Below, in pieces: positions 35,656-46,502 of a stretch of DNA of 64,000 nucleotides. Under the pieces are notes generated by a model, which saw only the letters and a program-made list of their open reading frames with translations, had not been told where the DNA came from and did not search any database. Both the position numbers and the translations under genes were made by a program. The stretch is from Galbula dea (Eukaryota; Chordata; Aves; Piciformes; Galbulidae). The first letter of the stretch is position 1. Each line of letters opens with the position of its first letter. The stretch covers positions 88,909 through 152,908 of the forward strand of contig VWZX01009172.1 in assembly GCA_013399015.1 (NCBI GenBank). Reading direction: 5' to 3'.

Positions 35656-36542
35656 GGAACTGAGAATTACCTTTCATCCAACCACAGAGTTATCTTGCTT
35701 CTCATTTCTTCTCAGAAACGCTGCCCGTGGTTTTTTCCACAAGCGTCCCACTGAGCCTTTGCTGTCCTCTTCTTTCTGAACCACATGTGGGAACTATTTC
35801 TGCATCCCAGTGAATTCCCATGAAGCCATTTGCGGACTTACTTCATTGCTTGCTTTCAAATTCATCACATTGTGTTACCTAATGTAAAACTATTGCAGGC
35901 AAATTTGCCTTTTCATATCCAGTGTTTCTTGGCTGCCCTGTGGGTTACTGTCATCTGCAATAATTTTCAGGAAACCTCTGTTGAATTTACTGTGTGGTTT
36001 TGACAGTATTGCTCTTGCTTCCTTGTTTGCTTGCTCTGGTAGCAGTTAGAGTGCACACACAAGTGTTAACGTGGCCCTGCTGGAGTAGAGCAACTCCACT
36101 GAGCTGCTTCCCTATCCCTGGAACAGGACAGTATCTGATGCTAAAGAAACAAGAAGAGAAACAGAGAAAGAGTAGGGTGAGCCTACTTTTTATGTTGAGA
36201 ATCCTCACACTCTTAACAGCATTCAAAGGTGTCCTGAGCTGTCATTTGCCTGTTTTCAGTTACCAGTGGCAGACCTGCACTCCATGAATAGAGCTAACCC
36301 TCCTATGTAAGCTTTTCACAATTTTTGTCTCTCTGTAGCAATCAATTAATTTGACATTTGAATATTGTATGGTCTATGGAAAGTATTTTAATTTACTTTA
36401 CACCTGCCAGATTTTTTTTCGGTTGGTTTGGTTTGTTGGGTTTTGTTTTTTTTTAACAGAGTCACACCACTGGCAACAGCATCCATCCTTATTTACTTCT
36501 CTGATGCACTCATACATTGAAATTAATCTTATTCTGTTTATA

Positions 36543-36992
36543 TCATAGAATTATCAGGATTGGAAGGGACCTTAGAGGTCATCTAGTCCAACCCCCTACA
36601 GTGAGTAGGCAATCTCCAACTAAACCAGGTTGCCAAGCACCCTGTCCAGCCTCGCCTTGAACACCTCCAGGGATGGGGCCTCAACCACCTCCCTGGGCAA
36701 CCTGTTCCAATGTTCCACCACCCTTGTGGTAAGGAACTTTTTCCTAATATCCAATCTAAACCTGCTCTTCCCTAATTTAAACCCATTACCCCTTGTCCTA
36801 TCACTACAGGCCTTTGTAAACAGGCCCTCCCCAGCCTTTCTATATGACCCCTTCAGGTACTGGAAGGTGACTATTAGGTCTCCCCGAAGCCTTCTCTTCT
36901 CCAGACTGAACAATCCCAGCTCTCTCAGCCTATCCTCATAGGGGAGGTGTTCCAGCCCCTTGATCATTTTAGTAGCCCTCCTTTGGACCCGC
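36543..36992 (-). mobile_element. CR1 LINE 3' part, antisense, cut by an assembly gap
   Basis: Minus-strand CR1. The 3' tail is at 36543 (ATCATAGAATTATCAGGATT, GGAAGGGACCTTAGAGGTC), followed by an open minus-strand segment at 36620-36967 ([20 protein letters not shown], then [19 protein letters not shown]). It runs into the Ns at 36993. It probably continues at 37788-38140 beyond the gap. The copy looks comparatively young because its reading frame is uninterrupted here. Confidence 0.93.
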
Positions 36993-37787
36993 NNNNNNNN
37001 NNNNNNNNNNNNNNNNNNNNNNNNNNNNNNNNNNNNNNNNNNNNNNNNNNNNNNNNNNNNNNNNNNNNNNNNNNNNNNNNNNNNNNNNNNNNNNNNNNNN
37101 NNNNNNNNNNNNNNNNNNNNNNNNNNNNNNNNNNNNNNNNNNNNNNNNNNNNNNNNNNNNNNNNNNNNNNNNNNNNNNNNNNNNNNNNNNNNNNNNNNNN
37201 NNNNNNNNNNNNNNNNNNNNNNNNNNNNNNNNNNNNNNNNNNNNNNNNNNNNNNNNNNNNNNNNNNNNNNNNNNNNNNNNNNNNNNNNNNNNNNNNNNNN
37301 NNNNNNNNNNNNNNNNNNNNNNNNNNNNNNNNNNNNNNNNNNNNNNNNNNNNNNNNNNNNNNNNNNNNNNNNNNNNNNNNNNNNNNNNNNNNNNNNNNNN
37401 NNNNNNNNNNNNNNNNNNNNNNNNNNNNNNNNNNNNNNNNNNNNNNNNNNNNNNNNNNNNNNNNNNNNNNNNNNNNNNNNNNNNNNNNNNNNNNNNNNNN
37501 NNNNNNNNNNNNNNNNNNNNNNNNNNNNNNNNNNNNNNNNNNNNNNNNNNNNNNNNNNNNNNNNNNNNNNNNNNNNNNNNNNNNNNNNNNNNNNNNNNNN
37601 NNNNNNNNNNNNNNNNNNNNNNNNNNNNNNNNNNNNNNNNNNNNNNNNNNNNNNNNNNNNNNNNNNNNNNNNNNNNNNNNNNNNNNNNNNNNNNNNNNNN
37701 NNNNNNNNNNNNNNNNNNNNNNNNNNNNNNNNNNNNNNNNNNNNNNNNNNNNNNNNNNNNNNNNNNNNNNNNNNNNNNNNNNNNNNN
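36993..37787. other. Assembly gap (795 Ns)
   Basis: Run of undetermined bases. Open frames that appear to span it are artefacts. Both sides are the same antisense CR1, so the missing sequence is probably the reverse-transcriptase part of that element. By comparison with the sense copy at 43.9-46.1 kb, roughly 1 kb of CR1 would be expected here. Confidence 0.97.
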
Positions 37788-38140
37788 CACCCTGTGGCTT
37801 TCTAACTTGGGAGGTGTTGGGAGAGAGGTTGCCAGTGAAGACTGAGGAAAAAAAGTTGTTGAGAACCTCTGCCTTCTCCTGATCTGTTGTTCCTAGCTCG
37901 CCGCTCTTGCTCTTCGGGGGGGGATGTTCTCTTTGACCTTCCTTTTTTCATTGATGCACCTGTAGAATCCCTTCTTGTTAGTCTTTGCATCCCTTGCTAG
38001 ATTCAGTTCCAGCTGAGCCCTGGCCTTCCTGACCTCATCTCTACACCTACGGGCAGCATCCCTATACTCCTCCCAGGATCCCTGTCCCTTTTTCCGCTGC
38101 TGGTGCAGCTCCTTCTTGTTTTTTAATTTAATCCAGTGGG
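37788..38140 (-). mobile_element. CR1 LINE ORF2 upstream part, antisense, beyond the gap
   Basis: On the minus strand, near 38010-37930, it reads KKGFYRCI-EKRK, matching the segment just before the reverse transcriptase of CR1 (compare DNKKRFFKCISDKRNTRENI at 43960 in the sense copy). Upstream are a KKKGQGSWEEYRDAARRCRD-like stretch and an ELNLARDAK-like stretch. Further on, the gap-proximal end corresponds to the linker before the RT core. Together with 36543-36992 it forms one long antisense CR1 of more than 1.5 kb. Confidence 0.85.
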
Positions 38141-39639
38141 AGGATTTACATTGAATAGGTTCTGTAACTGTGTTGAGTCATGGCCATTCTGTGGCTGATG
38201 TCCTGATGTCTGTTGTGTTTGTGCTGTGGTGAAAAACACAGTGGTTATATCATGATAGGACCTTAATGACTCAAATGAAGTTTTGGAAGGTGAGGTGTGT
38301 ATGAAGTCATACCTGTGGCTGGTGTAGATCAGCACCAAGCCCTTGAATTCAGTAACATCAAAATAATTTATGCTGAAGATGTGGCTGCTCTTTCAGAGTG
38401 GCTGCTTTCTGAAAGTCTTCCAACTAACTGTGACGTATCAGATAGATAGAAGAAGAAACAAGTGTGATGAAACCTTAGGCTTTTCCTCCTTCTACTGTAG
38501 TTATAAATGGCTTAGAGAAATTAGTGATCCTTGGTTCATTTTCTTTCTCTTTTCTTCAATTTTACTTTCTTCCCTCTTCTCTGACCACCATTGAACAGCA
38601 ATGTCTTCCTTTCTGCCCATTCGTCAGAGAAGCAGTTAGCTCTATGCTCAACTGCAGTTGACACTTTTTCTTGCATCCATCACTACTAACTCACTAAGAA
38701 GTCTTAACCAGTTGAGTGTTCTTACAAATAGACAAAAGACCTTATACCTTTTGTTCCCAAATGCACTTTGGTAATTTTTCATCGTTCTAGAAAAAAACTG
38801 TGCGTAATGTGCCACTGATTTTTAAACTGCATAAATACTGTATTTTCGATAGTACCTGACTGCTTCTCCAGACAGTATTCCACACACAGATATTGTTCCC
38901 TAAGTTACACCATCAATCAGAAACTGACAAGCAGTGAGATGTAATTTACTGAGATCAAACAGCATTTTCCAGACTGAAGAAGTGTTTTTCCATAGCAGGG
39001 AGCTAGTGAGTGAAAGGCACCAGTATTTTTGTGTGAAACTTGAACATGTGAGCAGGGCCATACCTTAATGGGCTTCTTAGAAGCATCTTCTTTTTTGTTA
39101 TGCATGTTCTTAGAGAAGATGACTGCTTTTACCTTTTCCATCTACACAGCAAGTAATATTCTCAGACTGTTAGCCCATGATTTAACACTCCCATGATGTT
39201 TTTCTTCTGGTGCTTTTCACAGTCCTCAGAGGGGTTTCAGGTGTTTGCCTCTTCACTGTCATCTGTGTGAGTGCTGACTCACTCAGCAGGCTCTGAGCAG
39301 TGGATCCTGCATCTTAGAGAGTGGTCCATTCCCCTAAAGTACTAACTGCCTATGCTGCAAGTACTATCTTATAGAAAAGACACATTCTCGCATTTTTCCA
39401 TTGTTTGGTGGGCTGAACTTTATATAGGGTGCCTGACTGCTTTTTATGAAGCCTGACAACATGTTTCTGCAGTTAGTGGTTGCCTTTTAACCAAAGACAT
39501 CTCTAGTTCATATTTTAAATAAATCATTTTACTCCTTCCTTTTTTGTGGTTGAAGTGGTAACCATACTCAAGAGACTTGTTTTCTTTCTAAGAACACATG
39601 TTCATAGATTTTAAGTCCAGAAGGGAACATTGGAGAAGT
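38141..39639. other. Intronic stretch with no recognised feature
   Basis: About 1.5 kb without a supported gene or named repeat. There are short open frames only. Confidence 0.6.
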
Positions 39640-40034
39640 GTTGAGAAAAGTCTTGTGAGGAGCAGCTCAGGGAGCTGGGGTTCTTTAGTCTGGAGAAGAG
39701 GAGGCTCAGGAGACACCTTCTCGCTCTCTGCAACTACCTGAAAGGAGGTTGTAATGAGGTGAAGATCAGTCTCTTCTCCCAGGTAACTAGTGATAGGACA
39801 AGAGGAAATGGTCTCAGGTTGCACCAGGTGAGGTTCAGCATGGATACTAGGAAAAATTTCTTTACTGAAAGAGTGGTTAAGCATTGAAGGAGACTGCCTA
39901 GGAAAGTGATCAAAAAACATGTAGGTGTGGTGCTTCACATCATGGTTTAGTGACATGGTTATGCTGGGTTGATGATTTGACTTTATTATTTTAGAGGTCT
40001 TTTCCAACCTAAATAATTCTGTGGTTCTGTGATT
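39640..40034 (+). mobile_element. CR1 LINE 3' fragment, sense
   Basis: Sense CR1. Blocks in order are TCTGGAGAAGAGGAGGCTCA, CAACTACCTGAAAGGAGG, TAGTGATAGGACAAGAGGAA, GATACTAGGAAAAATTTC, TTTTCCAACCTAAATAATTC and a degenerate TGTGGTTCTGTGATTA tail. It is 5'-truncated, with stops throughout its former ORF2. Confidence 0.93.
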
Positions 40035-41342
40035 AGGATAATCTAATTTTACTTGCCATTTAATGCAGACTGTAAAATTTCACCTACTAACTCCTGCAGC
40101 ATGCCCATAATTAATGTTTTTGTTAAGATCTGTGAGAAAACTTACGTATTTGTAATCCAAATATTTTACAGGAGTGTAACAGTATGTATAAAAGACAGAC
40201 AGGTCAAAACAAAGACCTCATTTTGCAGCCAAATTTTCAAATCATCAGAAACATGTATCTTTAGAAAAAGTGGTTAAATTCTCAAGCACAAATCTGAGAT
40301 AGTCTTACAGTACATGCAGTCTATTACCTATACTTCATTTGTAACTTAGGCTTTATAGAGATTTTGCCAGTTCTTATATTATCCCAGTATTTCAGTCAAG
40401 ACTGTTTCATTAATTTTGTTCTGCTAAATTAACTGCCTGCTTAGACCAGTTATATTGAAAGGGAGGAGAGATGAGCTAGCAGACCACTGATTCACATGGT
40501 TTTTTGGTGTGTGTGAACAATGCAAAGTTCTCAGGAAGCTTCTGATTATTTGTACATGAGGTCATACTGTGTTACAGTGTGTTGGATAAAGTAATGGGCT
40601 GTCATTTTGTGAGTGACAAAACACCATCAGTCAACTTCCTTGCAGTTTGAAGTGGTTCTAAGTAAAATGTGTTGGGTTTTCTTTTCCAACCAAGCACAGC
40701 TGCAGCCCTTCCAGCTGAAACTGCATTAAAAAATAGGGGGAAAGTAAGATAAGCCAGTGACAAATGGCAAAAGGATGTTTTCAGAGGGCTGTCTCAAGAT
40801 CACCAGGTTTTAAGTTTTATATAATAATTTCTAGGTAGGAGAGGGATTTTGTACTTGTACTTTCAAAAGCTTTTGGCTCTCCTTTTTTTCTGCAAGAGCA
40901 ATGAGGGGAAAAGATTTATGAGAGGTTGTGATCAGTCCCTGTGCATTCAAAGCAAACTTCAAAACATGGCTTTGTTTTTAAGAAGCTAAACTGAGAGATC
41001 TTTATGGAAGAAGTGAAGGAATTAGAATGAGTCACAACAGGGTATTCCATCTCCAAAAGCCAAGTGCTTTATTCCCATTGATTTCTGTGGGACAGTTGCT
41101 TTTTGTTTGTTTGTTTTTTTGAAATAGATCTTTTTCAGCATTTGATCAGTGCCCATTATTAGATAGTGCTTTCCACTGATTTAGATGAGTGATTTTTTGA
41201 TCAGCCCCTCTGCACTTAGATTTGTGAAATACTTGCACAAAACCTTGGTTTGAGGGAGCAAGAAAACACATGCTTGGATCAGGACTTCGTGCCCTGCTCT
41301 GGATCTTGTTTCCACTGAGTAAAAGTTGAGCATTTGTGTATC

Positions 41343-41897
41343 TGTCGAGGGTTGAGGCGGGGCTGATCACCAACCCAATGACAGACGTTCCCTGTTACCC
41401 TCTCTTTCCTCCCCGCAAAAGGAAGGGAAAGGGGATAAGAGAGAGAGAGAGAGACTTGTGGATTGGAAAATAAAGCTAAAACTTCTTTAATAATAATAAT
41501 AATGATAAATGAAATATATACAAATGTGTACAAAACCCAATACTGAACCCAAACCCCCCTTGATGGTAACTACGTTACCATTGATACTGTGACAGAAGGC
41601 CTCAGGATCACTGAAGCACAGAAAGGAGAATAATCTAGCAACCCAGAATAATCATTCCAATAATCATCTAGCAAGGGGGAACTGACCCCCAGTTTGTATA
41701 TCGAATATGACATATATGGGGTGGAATACTTTGGTTGGTCAGTTTAGCGTCACCTGTCCTGTCTGCTCCTCCCTGAAGGTGCAGCCTTTACCCTGCACCC
41801 CCCAGCGTGAGACACAACATTTAGCAGTGACCTTGCTTTGCATGCCAATCCTGATAGTAAATCTAAACATTAGGCCTTATCACTGCTAGAAGCTGGC
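41343..41897 (-). mobile_element. Solo LTR of an avian ERVL-type endogenous retrovirus, antisense
   Basis: Minus-strand LTR-like sequence. Its 3' end on that strand reads CAACCCTCGACA (complement of TGTCGAGGGTTG at 41343), close to the CACGACA end typical of bird ERVL LTRs. Further upstream on the minus strand are a promoter-like block (ATTCCACCCCATATATG, then GATATACAAACTGGGGG), GACCAACCAAAG, CAGGACAGGTGACG, and a possible ATTAAA polyadenylation signal with TTATTATTATTA. The 5' end is diverged near 41897. No gag, pol or env is next to it, so it is a solo LTR. I could not find a clear target-site duplication. Confidence 0.75.
41439..41503. repeat. (AG)n and (TAA)n simple repeats inside the LTR
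   Basis: An AG run at 41439-41454 and a TAA run at about 41488-41503 lie within the LTR, in its U5/R-like part as read on the minus strand. Confidence 0.85.
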
Positions 41898-43403
41898 AGT
41901 GTTTATGAAAACGTGCTGTTAGTTTCAGAAAGTGCAGTTTCTCAGAGGAGCTTTGACTGAAAAGCAGAATCACTGAACAGAATTAATTCTGTTCTAACCC
42001 AAACCAGAAGAGTATCTCTGTGAAAGAGTGTTTTCCAGGTTTGGAACAGTGGCAGAAAAATCAAACATTAAAGAAAGAAGAATGCAGAGGAGAAATGTCC
42101 CTGTATTTTAAAATCACCTTTGATTTTAAAGTAGTTACCTTGTGTTAAAGTTGGCATGGCATAAAAATTCCTTTCTTTTTTGTTATGTGAAATGTTGAAA
42201 TAATTACTTTGTGTGTCTGTGTATCGGCCTGTGGTGAAGGAGGTGGTTTGCATAAAATGTTGCTTTAGCTGCTGCATGAATTTGAATTTTTGTTTTCCTG
42301 TCTTGTCAGGATAGAAACACAAGTAGTGAAGCACTTAAACACTGCTGTATTTGCAGCTTGAACATAAAGCAGGAGGCTGAAACTCCTCCCAAACATAAAT
42401 AAGAAAAACTAGTATGTTCTTTTAGATACAGAAAAGGTCAACAGTTTTGTGTCAATCAGAAAACGCCATTTTATGAAGCAGAACATTTCTGGTAACAGGA
42501 TTTTTGTATCAGCAGAACAGATTACACTTTCAGAAGACTTTTTCAGGATCCTTCTACAGGTTAAATAGCTGGTATCCCCAGTTTTATAGTTGTGGAAGTC
42601 AATGTGGCACAAACTTGTCCAGGGCCTGCATTTAGAGACTCACCTTTGTGTCTCTGCTTGGATGATGTTTTCAAAACAGCACTGAGCCATTGGAGAAGCC
42701 CACCCAAACAAGAGCAGCACTGTAAAGAGTCTCTTCCAGTGGTTTCAAGGGCATGTTGGAAACAGTCTGCCTGCTTAAGACAAAAAGTTTCATTTTGGCA
42801 AAATCATCACTGGAATGCAAAGAATGCTGGGTGCTCCAGAAAAATGCACGAGAGGTTGGATATTTTTCAGAACAGGTTACTGTGCACTAAAGTTATGCCC
42901 TTTTTTGAAGTTTCTTGCATGAAGTATTTTTGCATGAACCTGTGCCCTTGAAATGTCATGCCCTAGAGCCACAGGTGGCACTGGCTGCAGTATGAGAGAG
43001 GTCAAGGAGTCCTGGTATGCAAAAGGTCCGTGAACATGAACTGCTTTCAGCAGGCAATTCAGGTTACACAGATGGCATTGCAAAGGAGCAGACTGGTTTG
43101 GTATGGCTAAGAAATTACCCCAAAGGAGATAAAAAATACTCCCCCCAAAAAGCCTGCATTTGTCTGTTCAGTTGCAGCCAGCTGAGAAGGATGGACTGAG
43201 ATGTGCTAAGAGCTATGCTAATAAAGCACTTAGGAAGTGGAGCACAAGTAGTAGAAAATAGCCCAATACCTCCATCAGAGGCATAGAATCAGTCTATGTA
43301 AGCTGAGGAGTAGCTATTTCAGTCCAAAGGGATCTGGGTGTCGTCAAGTATGAGAGGTGCTACTTAAGACTGCTTTTCCACACACCTCATCAGTACAGCA
43401 TCG

Positions 43404-43597
43404 GCAGAAATACATCTTGAATTTGGAAGGGTTTCATCAGCAGAGTGTATGCAGAGGATAACATTTTACTCCTAGGAGTGATACAGTGCAGTACTTTTTA
43501 GCAGAATACATCTTGAATTTGGAGGTGTTTCAGCAGCAGAGTATATGAAGAGGATAACCTTTTACTCCTAGCAGTGATACAGTGCAGAACTGTTTAG
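43404..43597. repeat. Tandem direct duplication, 97-base period
   Basis: Copy 1 (43404-43500) begins GCAGAAATACATCTTGAATT and copy 2 (43501-43597) begins GCAGAATACATCTTGAATTT. They stay alignable throughout (shared GATACAGTGCAG near both ends), with roughly ten differences. There is no long open frame. It lies about 300 bases upstream of the CR1 nest. Confidence 0.9.
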
Positions 43598-44647
43598 CTT
43601 GTGTGTTTTATGTGTGTTTATCTGTACATCTTTTGCTTAAAAAGTGACATCTCTTCAAGAGTATGTTATCCTTAACAATGAAAGAGCAAGCAGTGTTTGC
43701 TGAAAAACTGTTTAAACTAGAAAAGGTGAGGGAAGGGGAGAGTTACAGTGACCATCCATGTAGGAAGGCAAGGCTCAAGCAGGGATAGTTGCAGCAAGTG
43801 CATGTAGCCCAGGAAATGCTTTTGAGACATGACTATGGGATATGCTCTTGCATCTGTCTTGGGAAATGGATGCACTTGAATGTCTCACTAAAATATTTGC
43901 AGAAATGCAATGAGGAAGGCCAAGGCCCAGTTGGAATTAAATCTGGCTAAGGATTTCAAGGATAATAAGAAGCGCTTCTTCAAATGTATCAGTGACAAAA
44001 GGAATACCAGGGAAAACATAGGCCTGCTGCTGAATGGAACAGGGAGGGACCCTTGCTACAGCAGTTGTAGGGAAGGCTGCGATACTGAATGCTGTATCAG
44101 TCGTCACTGCCAAGGCCAGCACTTGGGAATCCCTGACCCAGGAGACCATGGAGGTTTGGAGAAATGAAGACTTTCCTTTGGTGGAGGAGAATTGGGCTGT
44201 AGACCATTTAGTCAAACCTGACATCCACAAGTCCATGGGCCCTGATGGGATGTACCCATATGTGCTGAAGGAATTGGCAGATATCCTTGCTAGGCCTCTC
44301 TCAGAGGTAGTGGCAGTCAGGGGAGGTGCCTGAAGACTAGAAGAAAGCAAACATCACCCCAGTCTTTAAAAAGGGCAAGAAAGAGGATCCAGGGAGTTGT
44401 AAGCCAGTCAGTCTCACCTCAGTCCCTAGAAAGGTGATGGAGAGGCTCATCTTAGAGGCCACCTCTAAGCATATGGAGGATAAGGTGGTGATCAGGAGCA
44501 ATCAGTATGGATTCATCAAAGGGAAATCATGCTTAATGAACCTGGTAGCCTTCTGCGATGGGATAACTGGCTGGATAGATGAGGGGAGAACAGTGAATGT
44601 TGTCTACCTGGACCTCAGCAAGGATTTTTGACACTGTCCCCCAGGAT

Positions 44648-45430
44648 ATGGAATCATAGAATCCTTAAGGTTGGAAAAGACCTCTAAGATCATCAAGTCC
44701 AACCATCAACCTGTCACCACTGCGTTCACCAAACCATGTTACTAAGTACAACATCTATACATTTTTTGAACACCTCCAGGGATGGTGACTCCATCGCTTC
44801 CCTGGAAAGTCTGTTCCAATGCCTAACAACTTCTTCTGTGAAGAAATATTTCCTAATATCAATCTGTCTACCCCTATTACAAGAGAGATATGGATATGCT
44901 GGTGCAAGTCCGGAGAAGGGCGACAAGAATGATCAGAGGACTGGAGCACCTGTCCTACAAGGACAGACTGAGAAAGTTGGGGTTGTTCAGTCTGCAGAAG
45001 AGAGGGCTCCGAGGCCTTCCAGTATCTGAAGGGGGCCTACAAGAAAGCTGTTGAGGAACTTTTTAGGATGTCAGGTAGTGATAGGACTAGGGGGAATGGA
45101 TGTAAACTGGAGGAGGGTAGATTTAGATTGGATATTAGGAGGAAGTTCTTCACTGTTAAGGTGGTGAGACAGTGGAACAGGTTGCCCAGACATGTTGTGG
45201 AAGCCCCATTCCTGGAAATCTTTAAGGCAAGGCTGGGTGGGCCTCTGGGCCACCTGATCTAGTGGATGGTGTCCCTGCCAGGCAGGGGGTTGGAACTAGA
45301 TGATCTTTAAGGTCCCTTCCAACTCTGACAATTCTATGATTCTATGAATCTAAGCCTCCCCTGGTGCAACTTGAGGCCATTTCCTCTTGTCCTGTCACTA
45401 GTAAGCTGGGAGAAGACACCGACCTTCATC
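44648..45430 (-). mobile_element. CR1 LINE, antisense, middle level of the nest
   Basis: Minus-strand CR1 seen as 44648-44874 (tail AATCATAGAATCCTTAAGG, then 'cacctccagggatggtgact', 'ttcctaatatcaatct') and 45348-45430 (AAGCCTCCCCTGGTGCAACT, TTTCCTCTTGTCCTGTCACT). Joining the two parts restores the expected order, so it was itself interrupted. The repeated AATCT at both edges of the interruption is a likely target-site duplication. Confidence 0.88.
44875..45347 (+). mobile_element. CR1 LINE, sense, innermost and youngest level of the nest
   Basis: A complete 3' piece. It starts with TTACAAGAGAGATATGG and RTGAPVLQGQTEKVGVVQSA (read in one frame). It continues through [40 protein letters not shown] and CCAGGCAGGGGGTTGGAACT to the tail TTCTATGATTCTATG. 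AATCT flanks both sides. Its subfamily is the same as the 34.8 kb copy. It has few internal defects, so it is the youngest of the three. Confidence 0.9.
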
Positions 45431-46502
45431 CTTACAGACAAGCTCAGGAAGCGTGGGCTGGATGAGTGGACAGTCAGGTTGAGAACATGATGAATGGCTG
45501 GTCTCAAGACCATTATGGTCACTGGCAGAGTCTAGCTGGACGTCTATAACTAGTGGTGTCCCCTAAGGGTCAATACTGGGTCCAGTCTCATCAGTGATCT
45601 GGATGGAGTAGAGTGCCTCCTCAGCAAGTTTGCTGATGATACAAAACCAGGAGGAGTGGCTGATACCCTAGATTATTGTGCAGCCATCTAGAAGAATCTC
45701 GATAGCCTGGGAAGATGGGCAGAGAGGAACCTTCTGAAATTCAACAAAAGGAAGTGCAGGGTCCTGCACCTGCAAATGAATAGCCACTTCTACCTGTGCA
45801 GACTGATGGCTGGCCTGCTGGAAAGTAGCTCTGCGGAGAAGGACCTTGGGGGTCCTGGGGGACAACAATGTATCCTTGTGGCCAAGAAGGCCAATGGTAT
45901 TCTGGGCTTCATTGGCAAGAGTATTGCCATCAGGTCAAGGAAGATGATCCTGCCCTCTACTCAGGCCAAGTGAGACCTCACCTGTAATACTGTGTTCAGT
46001 TCTGGGCTCCTCCCTACAACAGAGACATGCAGCTCCTGGAGTGAGTCCACCATAGAGCTGCAAAGATGATTAGGGGGCTGGAGCACCTCCCTTATGAGGA
46101 AAGACTGAGGGAGCTGGGAGCTTGTTTAGCTGGGAGAAGAGGAGGCTTGGGAGGGGATCTTATCCACATATGGAAGTATCTGAAGGGAGGGTGTCAAGTG
46201 GATGGAGCCAGGCTGTTCTCGATGGTGCCAATGAATGGTGCAAGGCAGCAAGCATAAACCAGAACACAGGAAGTTCTACTTAAACATGAGGAATAACTTG
46301 CTTATACTGTGAAGGTGTCTGAGAGCTGGAACAGGCTACCCAGAGAGGTTGTGGAGTCTCCTTCCCCGGACATTGTCAAAAACTGTGTGGACATGATCCT
46401 GTGTAATGTGCTGTAGGGGGACCCTACTAGAGCAGGGAGGGTGGACTACGTGACTTGTGCTGATCCCTTCCAACCTTGTTCCGTGACTCTGTGATTCCAT
46501 AA

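Larger units (their letters stand above)
43900..46502 (+). mobile_element. CR1 LINE, long sense copy (outermost of a three-level nest)
   Basis: Sense CR1 in two blocks, 43900-44645 and about 45431-46502. The first carries ORF2 pieces in three frames: MRKAKAQLELNLAKDFKDNK, NKKRFFKCISDKRNTRENI, then PDIHKSMGPDGMYPYVLKEL (RT start), then IRSNQYGFIKGKSCLMNLVA, NVVYLDLSKDF. The second resumes with DKLRKRGLDEWTVR, passes the EKDLGGPGGQ and [16 protein letters not shown] regions and ends in the 3' tail GTGACTCTGTGATTCCAT. Frameshifts and stops (for example within the EDWKK motif near 44340) make it inactive. The break falls after DTVPQD, where an antisense CR1 was later inserted. Confidence 0.93.

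Noticed and set aside
36947..37882. Long open frames of 273-311 codons
   Set aside because: They run across the block of Ns. They are artefacts of undetermined bases.
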